Positions 58,017 through 64,000 of a DNA stretch of 64,000 nt are shown here, in pieces; the first letter of the stretch is position 1, and each line of letters begins with the position of its first letter. The DNA comes from Arthrobacter sp. B1I2 (GTDB lineage: Bacteria; Actinomycetota; Actinomycetes; Actinomycetales; Micrococcaceae), in NCBI RefSeq assembly GCF_030816485.1, contig NZ_JAUSYC010000001.1:1798001-1862000 (forward strand), given 5' to 3'. The notes beneath the pieces are model-generated. The model saw only the letters and a program-made list of their open reading frames with translations. It made no database searches and was not told the DNA's origin. The translations under genes were made by a program, and so were the position numbers.

Positions 58017-59138
58017 TCAGGAGGCCAGCGTTTGGGCCAGGAAATCAAGGGCTTCGTCCTGCATGGCCGCGGTGAAGACGTGGCCGCCGGGGGAGAAGCT
58101 GCCGGTATACCGGTCCGTGCCGCCGTGCAGGGATTCCAGTAACCGGTGCGCCTGGCGCATCCCGTCCTCGGGAAAGAGTTCGTCGGCCAGGGCGTACTGC
58201 ACCAGGAAGCGCGCGGCTGCTGCGCGGGCGGTGAGCTCGGGCCAGTCACCCAGCTTCCACAGCCCGGGGGTCTGCAGGAGCCAGGAGTGCGCGTCCAGGT
58301 AGGCGGGAAAGAGGGATCCGAAGGTGGTCATCATGCACGTCACCACCGCGGCCCGGATACGGGGGCTGAGGACTGCGAGGGCAAGGGAGCGGCTGCCGCC
58401 TCCGGAGAAACCGATGCAGCCCAGCCTGTCCTCGTCGACGTCCGGCAGGGCCGCCAGGATTTCGAGCGCGGAGAGATCGTCGTGCGCCACCATGCCGGCC
58501 AGGCTGGTGCCCAGCAGGCCGGCCGCTTTGGCAACCGTGTCCTCGTGGCAGCCGGCAGCGGCGTTGTATTCGTCTGCGACGGAAGGCACGACGCCGTCCT
58601 CCCGCCACTGCGCCTGCCTCGCCGCTGCCGCTGCGGCGGTCCGCCACGGGGGATCGGAAAGGTCGAATTTGCGGCTGCCCCAGGCGAACGCGTCGTGGGC
58701 CAGGACCGCGAAGCCGCGGCGGGCGGTGTCCGTCGCTAGGGCGCGACCGTCGTAATGGCCGGCGCGGGCGGCTGCCGCGGACGGGTGGCTGTCCGGTAGC
58801 TCCACCAGGCGGTCGGCCCCGCCGAACTTGTTTCCGCCATGGCAGTGCAGGGCCAGGACCCCCGGCAGGGGCCCGGAACGTCCGGCCGGCCTGATCAGCC
58901 AGCCCGTGGTCCGCGGTCCGAAGCCCAACTGCCAGCTGAGCTGGGAGGTGGTGACGCCGTCGTCCGTTGCCTCCCAGTGCACCGTCGCCGCAGGTGGTGC
59001 ACCTGCGCCGGGGACACCCAAGGCGTCCGAAAACTCCTGCGCCGGCCGGGTGGAGGCCTGGTGACGTGGATGTTGCCGCACGTAGGCAGGCCAGTCGTCG
59101 TAGCCGGCGATGGCGCTGGGCCGCGCTGTTTGGATCAT
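58017..59138 (-). CDS. Alpha/beta hydrolase, acetylxylan-esterase or dienelactone-hydrolase type
   Basis: 373 residues. The nucleophile Ser245 lies in GFSGGG, the acid is probably the Asp in YALADELFPEDG, and the histidine is in FSPGGHVF. The N-terminal part has GVLALHCHGGNKFGGADR as oxyanion loop. Such proteins remove acetyl or other ester groups from plant-derived oligosaccharides. No signal peptide, so it acts on imported material. Second gene of the minus-strand operon, 54 bp after the binding-protein gene. Confidence 0.85.
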   Translation of the reverse strand: MIQTARPSAIAGYDDWPAYVRQHPRHQASTRPAQEFSDALGVPGAGAPPAATVHWEATDDGVTTSQLSWQLGFGPRTTGWLIRPAGRSGPLPGVLALHCHGGNKFGGADRLVELPDSHPSAAAARAGHYDGRALATDTARRGFAVLAHDAFAWGSRKFDLSDPPWRTAAAAAARQAQWREDGVVPSVADEYNAAAGCHEDTVAKAAGLLGTSLAGMVAHDDLSALEILAALPDVDEDRLGCIGFSGGGSRSLALAVLSPRIRAAVVTCMMTTFGSLFPAYLDAHSWLLQTPGLWKLGDWPELTARAAAARFLVQYALADELFPEDGMRQAHRLLESLHGGTDRYTGSFSPGGHVFTAAMQDEALDFLAQTLAS

Positions 59139-59192
59139 CTTGCCTGCCTCCTTTCGGTGGTGGTTCTGGCTTGTCAGGTGCTGGCGCTGCGG

Positions 59193-60488
59193 TCAGGCGA
59201 GGTTTTGGTTGACCTCGGAGATCATGCCTTTGGCTGCGTCCCGCGGGGAGATCTTGCCGAAGAGTACATCTGTGTTGTAACGGTTCAGAACCTCCATGGT
59301 TGCCGATGATCCTGCTGGGAACGGCTTGGGGGCCTGGACCTTCAGGGCGGCAATGCGGTCCAGGTATGCTGCCTCCTTCTGCTGGGTTTCCTTCAGCAGG
59401 GGAGTGATTCCGGCCTTCAGCTCGGTGTTGGCAGGCATGCCCCGGTCACTCTTGATCTTGGAAGCTGCGTCCATGTTGTTGACCAGGTAGTTGATGAACA
59501 GGGCCGCTTCCTTGGGCTGGGACGACTTGGAGGAGATGGCGTATTCCATGGAGGAGCGCAGCCAGGAGCCGGCCTGCTTGCTTTCGCCAGGCAGCTTGGC
59601 CATGACCAGGGGCGCGCCGGAGTAGGACGTCATCTGGTTGCTCCAGGAGATTTTCATGCCCTGCTTTCCCTGTCCCATCAGGGTCATTTCCGGTTGCGCG
59701 GAACCGTCTTCAACGGTCTGCGATGCGGAGGGCGCGCCACCGGTATCCATCAGCTTCTTGTTGAGCTCGAACCAGCGGCTCAGGGTTTCCTCGCTGATGC
59801 CCATCTTCTTTCCGTCGTCCGCGTAGAGGGCTTCCCCGTTCTGGCGGGCCCACACTGCAAGGAAGGAGTCGTTGGCCATGGGCGTGGTGCCGAAGGTTCC
59901 GGCCGGCGACTTTTGGGTGATCCCGGCCGCGATCCTGGCGTAATCGTCCCAGGTCCACGTCTCGTCATCCGGCATGGGGACGCCTGCGGCCTCGAAAACC
60001 TTGGGGTCAAGGACCATGGACATGGAATTAACTCCTGCCGTGACGGTGTACTGCTTGCCGTCGATCTTGCCCAGGTCAACGGTTCCTTCGGCGAACTTGG
60101 AGGTGTCGATCTGGTCCTTGACTTTGTCCAGGTCCAGCAGGACGCCGCGGCTGGCGTACTCGCTGGGGTAGGCGCCGCTCATGGCGATGACGTCCGGCGT
60201 GGTTCCGCCGGCGATCTGGGTGGCCATCTTGTCCCAGTAGGAGCTGAATTCGGTGTTTTCGCCCTGGACCCTGATGGTGGGGTTTGCGGCTTCGAAGGCT
60301 TTGATGACCTCCATGGTGGTTTTCGCCCTGGAGTCATTGCCCCACCACGCGAACCGGATGGTTACAGGGTCTTCCGCCGTCCCCACTTTTCCCGCCTGCG
60401 GGCTGCTGCCGCAGCCGGAGAGCATCATGGCAAGGGCGGCGGCAGCGCCGGTGACGCCCATGACGGATTTCTTGAGACCAAACTTCAT
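59193..60488 (-). CDS. Sugar ABC transporter, substrate-binding lipoprotein (copy 1)
   Basis: 431 residues. Lipobox LSGC at Cys26, then a family 1 solute-binding domain (TIRFAWWGNDSRAKTTMEVI, TPDVIAMSGAYPSEYASRG, ETWTWDDYARIAAGI). It is clearly related along its whole length to the binding protein that begins at 62944. ATG 60488 has GAGGGG upstream. First gene of the minus-strand operon, divergent from the permease pair that it probably serves, and controlled by the operators at 60538 and 60583. Confidence 0.92.
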   Translation of the reverse strand: MKFGLKKSVMGVTGAAAALAMMLSGCGSSPQAGKVGTAEDPVTIRFAWWGNDSRAKTTMEVIKAFEAANPTIRVQGENTEFSSYWDKMATQIAGGTTPDVIAMSGAYPSEYASRGVLLDLDKVKDQIDTSKFAEGTVDLGKIDGKQYTVTAGVNSMSMVLDPKVFEAAGVPMPDDETWTWDDYARIAAGITQKSPAGTFGTTPMANDSFLAVWARQNGEALYADDGKKMGISEETLSRWFELNKKLMDTGGAPSASQTVEDGSAQPEMTLMGQGKQGMKISWSNQMTSYSGAPLVMAKLPGESKQAGSWLRSSMEYAISSKSSQPKEAALFINYLVNNMDAASKIKSDRGMPANTELKAGITPLLKETQQKEAAYLDRIAALKVQAPKPFPAGSSATMEVLNRYNTDVLFGKISPRDAAKGMISEVNQNLA

Positions 60489-60537
60489 TGGTTGTGCCCC
60501 TCGGCTTGTCATCTAGGGTGGAGTGAGGCGGGTAACA

Positions 60538-60549
60538 GAAAACGTTTTC
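60538..60549. promoter_or_regulatory. GAAAnCGnTTTC operator D
   Basis: GAAAACGTTTTC, a perfect palindrome, lies at the predicted start of the minus-strand transcript and overlaps the -35 region of the plus-strand promoter. Confidence 0.75.
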
Positions 60550-60553
60550 TCAA

Positions 60554-60582
60554 AAACTAACAAAGGGCTATACAGGAGTCAA
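60554..60582 (-). promoter_or_regulatory. Promoter of the minus-strand catabolic operon
   Basis: Minus strand: TTGACT (60577-60582), exactly 17 bp, TAGTTT (60554-60559). On the plus strand TATACA (60569-60574) is a candidate -10 for the permease operon with its start near operator E. Confidence 0.65.
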
Positions 60583-60594
60583 GAAACCGTTTAC
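60583..60594. promoter_or_regulatory. GAAAnCGnTTTC-like operator E
   Basis: GAAACCGTTTAC, one mismatch to the consensus, 45 bp from operator D. It abuts the minus-strand -35 box and covers the predicted plus-strand start, so the D/E pair can govern both directions. Confidence 0.6.
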
Positions 60595-60741
60595 TTTGGT
60601 ACGGAGCCGCATTTCGACGGCGCTCCCGGCGACGGACGATCGCAGCCCCGCAAGGTGGCAGCAGGCCGTACCGGGAAGCGCCCCTTCCCATCGCTTCGCG
60701 ATGACCGCAACGTGGAGGCCACGATGACCAAAGGAGACCAC

Positions 60742-60831
60742 ATGGCCGCAAAACACATCTCCAGGACACTGCGTCCGGCCCGGGTGCCAGCCGCAGTTTG
60801 CCTGGCGTCCCGGACAGGGCAGCTCCTGTGA
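60742..60831 (+). CDS. Short leader peptide upstream of the permease gene
   Basis: 29 codons, MAAKHISRTLRPARVPAAVC and nine further residues, with a strong ribosome site (AAAGGAG, 7 nt). Its stop overlaps the GTG of the permease (GTGA), which itself has a poor ribosome site. A coupling or control role is likely; the peptide is basic and matches no family known to me. A chance ORF cannot be excluded. Confidence 0.5.
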   Translation: MAAKHISRTLRPARVPAAVCLASRTGQLL

Positions 60832-61772
60832 GCGCCATCAGCGAGCTCAGCTCGATTAGCCGGCGGAAGGGCAAAGCCACACCTGAGGAGAAGAAGGCGA
60901 ACAGGCGGGACAACAAGGCCGCTTACATCTTCCTGCTGCCGTGGCTGGTAGGCCTGGTGGCAATCACCATCGGCCCCATGCTGATGTCCCTGTACTTGTC
61001 CTTTACGGACTACAACCTGCTCCAGCCGCCGGAATGGACAGGGCTGGACAACTTCACCCGGATGCTCAGTGATGCCCGGCTGCACAATTCGCTGCGGGTG
61101 ACGTTTACGTATGTCTTTATCGGGGTGCCGCTGCAGCTCGCTGTGGCTCTGTTGATTGCGCTCGTGCTGGACAAGGGGCTCCGCGGGCTCCCGTTCTACC
61201 GTTCGGTGTTTTACCTGCCGTCCCTGCTGGGCGGTTCGGTTGCCGTGGCCATTCTGTGGAAGCAGATTTTCGGCACTACGGGCCTGGTCAACCAGGTCCT
61301 GGCCATGTTCGGGATCCAGGGCCCGGGGTGGATCTCGGACCCCAGCACGGCTTTGGGTTCGATCATTCTGCTGCACGTCTGGACTTTTGGTGCCCCGATG
61401 ATTATCTTCCTGGCAGGCCTGCGGCAGATCCCCAACATGTACTACGAGGCCGCCAGGGTGGATGGCGCCACCACGCTCCAGCAGTTCGGGCGGATCACCC
61501 TGCCGATGCTGAGCCCGATCATCTTCTTCAACCTGGTGCTGCAGATCATCGGTTCCTTCCAGTCGTTCACCCAGGCGTTCATCGTCTCCGGTGGCAACGG
61601 CGGGCCTTCGGACTCCACGATGTTCTTCACCCTGTACCTCTACCAAAAGGGCTTCGGCCAGTTCGACATGGGCTACGCATCAGCCATGGCCTGGGTGCTG
61701 CTGCTCATCATCGGCGTGTTCACCGCCATCAACTTCATCGCTTCTAAGTATTGGGTTTTCTATGACGACTAA
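60828..61772 (+). CDS. Sugar ABC transporter permease, MalF type
   Basis: 314 residues with six predicted helices after a basic N-terminus (RRKGKATPEEKKANRRDNKA). The coupling loop is YYEAARVDGATTLQQFGRIT. The GTG at 60828 is coupled to the 29-codon leader. It overlaps the MalG-type gene by 11 bp. Together with the two binding lipoproteins it should form an importer; no ATPase gene is present. Confidence 0.92.
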   Translation: MSAISELSSISRRKGKATPEEKKANRRDNKAAYIFLLPWLVGLVAITIGPMLMSLYLSFTDYNLLQPPEWTGLDNFTRMLSDARLHNSLRVTFTYVFIGVPLQLAVALLIALVLDKGLRGLPFYRSVFYLPSLLGGSVAVAILWKQIFGTTGLVNQVLAMFGIQGPGWISDPSTALGSIILLHVWTFGAPMIIFLAGLRQIPNMYYEAARVDGATTLQQFGRITLPMLSPIIFFNLVLQIIGSFQSFTQAFIVSGGNGGPSDSTMFFTLYLYQKGFGQFDMGYASAMAWVLLLIIGVFTAINFIASKYWVFYDD

Positions 61773-62706
61773 GCTTGAGACGCTGCCCACCCCGGACGAG
61801 AAGTCAGCGGGCGCCGGCAAGCCTACGAACCGCAAGCGCAGGGTCCGCGAGTCCCGGGGAACGCTGGCCTTCAGCCGTGCCCAGCGCGGTAAATCGCTGA
61901 TGAAGCATGGCATCCTGATCCTGGCCGGCGGCCTGATGATCTATCCGCTCCTGTGGATGGTGGTGTCTTCACTGCGTCCGAACGAGCTGATTTTCCGGGA
62001 GCCCGGCCTGTGGCTGAACAGCCTGGAGATGAGCAATTACACCTCCGGCTGGTCGGCCCTGACGCACCCCTTTGGCCACTACATGCTGAACTCGGCCATT
62101 GTGGTAATCGGCTCAATTCTAGGGAACCTGGTGTCCTGCTCCATGGCCGCCTACGCCTTTGCCCGCCTGCAGTTCACGGGCAAGAAACTGTTCTTCGGGA
62201 TCATGCTGCTGACCATCATGCTGCCGTTCCACGTGGTCATCGTTCCGCAGTACATCCTGTTCTCCCAGATCGGCTGGGTGAACACCTTCTGGCCGCTGCT
62301 GGTGCCCAAACTGCTGGCCACGGACGCGTTCTTCGTCTTCCTCATGGTGCAGTTCATCCGCGGCATTCCCCGCGAACTTGATGAAGCGGCGCGGATTGAC
62401 GGTGCCGGCCATCCGCGGATCTTCCTGCAGGTGATTCTGCCGCTGATGGTGCCCGCACTGGCCACCACCACCATCTTCACCTTCATCTGGACCTGGAACG
62501 ACTTCTTCGGCGCCCTCATCTACCTCACGGACCCTGACATGTTCACCGTCCCGGTGGCGCTGCGGGCCTTTGTGGATTCGCAGTCCGCCACCAGCTGGGG
62601 CTCGCTGTTCGCCATGTCCATCGTCTCCCTGCTGCCCGTCTTCCTGGTGTTCCTCTTCGGCCAGCGATTCCTCATCAAGGGCATCGCCACCACCGGTATC
62701 AAGTAA
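61762..62706 (+). CDS. Sugar ABC transporter permease, MalG type
   Basis: 314 residues. The cytoplasmic N-terminus is about 45 residues and basic; membrane helices follow from LILAGGLMIYPLLWMVV. The coupling loop is LDEAARIDGAGHPRIFLQVI, and the end is LIKGIATTGIK. ATG 61762 lies inside the end of the MalF-type gene, so both are co-translated. Followed by a terminator at 62719-62768. Confidence 0.92.
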   Translation: MTTKLETLPTPDEKSAGAGKPTNRKRRVRESRGTLAFSRAQRGKSLMKHGILILAGGLMIYPLLWMVVSSLRPNELIFREPGLWLNSLEMSNYTSGWSALTHPFGHYMLNSAIVVIGSILGNLVSCSMAAYAFARLQFTGKKLFFGIMLLTIMLPFHVVIVPQYILFSQIGWVNTFWPLLVPKLLATDAFFVFLMVQFIRGIPRELDEAARIDGAGHPRIFLQVILPLMVPALATTTIFTFIWTWNDFFGALIYLTDPDMFTVPVALRAFVDSQSATSWGSLFAMSIVSLLPVFLVFLFGQRFLIKGIATTGIK

Positions 62707-62718
62707 GCTGGCGCACCG

Positions 62719-62768
62719 CCCGGCAGCTCGAACGGCCCGTCCCGGTGACGGGCCGTTTGTCTGCCGGG
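62719..62768 (+). terminator. Terminator of the permease operon
   Basis: AACGGCCCGTC (62731-62741) pairs with 62747-62757 and is followed by TTTGT; an outer stem CCCGGCAG (62719-62726) pairs with 62761-62768. It begins 12 bp after the permease stop. Confidence 0.85.
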
Positions 62769-62804
62769 GATGGTTTATCTCCCGGGCTCCGCTGGCAGCA
62801 ATAC

Positions 62805-62817
62805 CTTGTATTACAAG
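62805..62817. promoter_or_regulatory. 13-bp palindrome in the promoter of the second binding-protein gene
   Basis: CTTGTATTACAAG, perfect 6-bp arms around one T. It overlaps a possible -35 (TTGTAT, 62807-62812) that lies 16 bp before TAGCAT (62829-62834). It differs from the LacI sites, so a second regulator may act here. Confidence 0.5.
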
Positions 62818-62842
62818 TGCAGAACTTGTAGCATTAGTGCAA

Positions 62843-62854
62843 GAAAGCGCTTTC
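62843..62854. promoter_or_regulatory. GAAAnCGnTTTC operator F
   Basis: GAAAGCGCTTTC, a perfect palindrome, just downstream of the TAGCAT box and 89 bp before the GTG of the binding-protein gene. Confidence 0.75.
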
Positions 62855-62943
62855 ACTGAGTTGCGGCCAGTTCTTCTGCTGCCGGCCCGCAACACATTCC
62901 CCATCAGAACAAACCCTTGGATCAAAGAAGATCGGAGTACACA

Positions 62944-64000
62944 GTGCCGCTTTTTCCCCGTCCTGCGTCTGCTGCCAGGCAGCACGCAGGGGCACCCGCT
63001 TCAGGCGCCTTGCGCCGAACCCGTAAAGCCGGCGCGGTTGCCGCCGCCGTCGCCGCCGTCATGGCCCTTAGTGCCTGCGGAGGGGGAGCTGCCCCGCAGA
63101 ATGCTGATGGCACCGTCGAGCTCCGTTTCTCCTGGTGGGGCGGCGACAAGCGCGCCCAGCTGACCCAGGAGGCAATCAAGCAGTTCGAAGCCGAAAACCC
63201 CAAGATTAAGGTCAAGCCCGAGTTTGGTGACTGGAGCGGCTACTGGGACAAGCTGGCCACGCAGGTGGCCGCCAACGATGCCCCCGACATCATCCAGATG
63301 GACGAGAAGTACATCACGGAGTACTCCAGCCGTGGCGCCCTTCTTGACCTGTCCAAGTACGAGATCGACACCTCCAAGCTGGACGAAGCGGCACTGAACG
63401 CAGGAAAGAGCGAGAAGGGCCTGACGGGAATCGCCGCAGGCATCAACGCCGCCACCATCCTGGCCAACCCGGCCGTCTTCCAGGCCGCCGGAGTCCCGCT
63501 CCCGGACGACACCAAGTGGACGTGGGACGACTTTGGCCGCATTGCAGCAGAGATCACGGCCAAGTCGCCCAAGGGAACCTATGGGGCAGCCGCCTATGGA
63601 ACTGACGAGGCTTCCCTGGGGGTCTGGCTCCGGCAGAATGGCAAGTCACTGTACACCTCCGACGGCAAGCTGGGCTTCGAGCCGGGCGATATCGCCGAGT
63701 GGTGGGCCAACCTGAAACAGCTGAGCCAAAAGAAGGCGGTGCCATCCGCGTCCGAGGTGGTGGAAGCCGAAGCTGCTCCGCTTGACCAGAGCGGACTGGC
63801 GACGGGCAAGAACGGCATGGCCTTCTGGTGGTCCAACCAGGCTCCGGCCCTGGAAAAGGCCAGTGGCGGCGACCTGAAGATCCTGCGGTTCCCCACCAAG
63901 ACAGGCTCTGCCGATGAAGCGGGCCTTTGGTACAAGGCCTCGCAGTTCTGGTCCGCCTCCTCGCGCACCAAGCACCCGCAGGAAACTGCCAAGTTTATCG
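62944..64000 (+). CDS. Sugar ABC transporter, substrate-binding lipoprotein (copy 2, cut by window edge)
   Basis: 352 codons are inside the window, with no stop. The signal peptide has a long 30-residue basic start and lipobox LSAC at Cys45. The mature domain (VELRFSWWGGDKRAQLTQEA, SGYWDKLATQVAANDAPDII, KWTWDDFGRIAAEITAKSPK) aligns along its length with the copy at 59193. GTG at 62944 has CGGAG at 7 nt. It may use the permease pair just upstream or another pair beyond the window. Confidence 0.9.
   Translation, partial: MPLFPRPASAARQHAGAPASGALRRTRKAGAVAAAVAAVMALSACGGGAAPQNADGTVELRFSWWGGDKRAQLTQEAIKQFEAENPKIKVKPEFGDWSGYWDKLATQVAANDAPDIIQMDEKYITEYSSRGALLDLSKYEIDTSKLDEAALNAGKSEKGLTGIAAGINAATILANPAVFQAAGVPLPDDTKWTWDDFGRIAAEITAKSPKGTYGAAAYGTDEASLGVWLRQNGKSLYTSDGKLGFEPGDIAEWWANLKQLSQKKAVPSASEVVEAEAAPLDQSGLATGKNGMAFWWSNQAPALEKASGGDLKILRFPTKTGSADEAGLWYKASQFWSASSRTKHPQETAKFI

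Noticed and set aside
1..64000. tRNA or rRNA genes, transposases, phage genes, toxin-antitoxin pairs, defence systems
   Set aside because: Looked for on both strands by characteristic motifs; none recognised. A dedicated search could still find a small RNA.

Overview
The window is high-GC actinobacterial DNA, most likely from an Arthrobacter/Pseudarthrobacter-type soil Micrococcaceae. The evidence is the GC-rich third codon positions, many GTG starts, ATGA/GTGA gene overlaps, an actinobacterial Tad-pilus locus headed by an Ssd protein, a TopA without visible zinc fingers, and carbohydrate ABC transporters encoded without their ATPases. No tRNA, rRNA, CRISPR array, transposase or phage gene was recognised.

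Layout. (1) 1-11 kb, sugar uptake: a minus-strand operon (two permeases, a binding lipoprotein, and the N-terminus of a GH36 alpha-galactosidase cut by the window edge) faces a Gfo/Idh/MocA oxidoreductase plus LacI regulator across a shared control region with two matching operators. A second transporter operon ends in a DeoR-type regulator. (2) 11-36.6 kb, a housekeeping block: acsA, a repeat-tailed membrane protein, nth, a NUDIX CoA pyrophosphatase, a small family-A DNA polymerase, a seven-gene Tad pilus operon, an Hrq1/MrfA-type helicase, a GNAT protein, trhO, two related lipoproteins, a large methyltransferase, topA, an SseB-like gene, ppx and proC. Much of this resembles, from memory, the acs-nth-Tad-helicase-topA neighbourhood of Mycobacterium tuberculosis. 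(3) 36.6-42.9 kb: a Ktr/Trk potassium system, an AcuC-like deacetylase, an ArsR-type regulator with a long tail, and lldD/lldR with two FadR-type operators. (4) 42.9-47.4 kb: a GH3 beta-glucosidase, an MFS sugar transporter and a TetR regulator. (5) 47.5-64 kb: a catabolic island under a second LacI regulator.

Region 5 is the most interesting part. A plus-strand operon (oxidoreductase, SDR, aldarate-dehydratase-type MR/MLE enzyme, KdgD-like dehydratase, 2-oxoglutarate-semialdehyde dehydrogenase) has the makings of an oxidative uronate/aldarate route to 2-oxoglutarate. It converges on a minus-strand operon (sugar-binding lipoprotein, alpha/beta hydrolase, an oxidoreductase fused to a DUF6807/PmoA-like domain, and an M24-fold protein missing metal ligands). 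The two meet at a perfect 21-bp-stem terminator. A divergent permease pair and a second, paralogous binding protein follow. Five perfect GAAAnCGnTTTC operators and one near-match lie at the promoters of these units, so the island reads as one LacI regulon for an unidentified, probably uronic-acid-containing, plant glycan.

Other themes are a group of genes in 27-47 kb whose only recognisable signal is a TAnnnT box 6-7 nt before the start codon (probable leaderless mRNAs), and strong hairpins directly behind binding-protein genes inside transporter operons. All calls come from reading the sequence; no database search was run.
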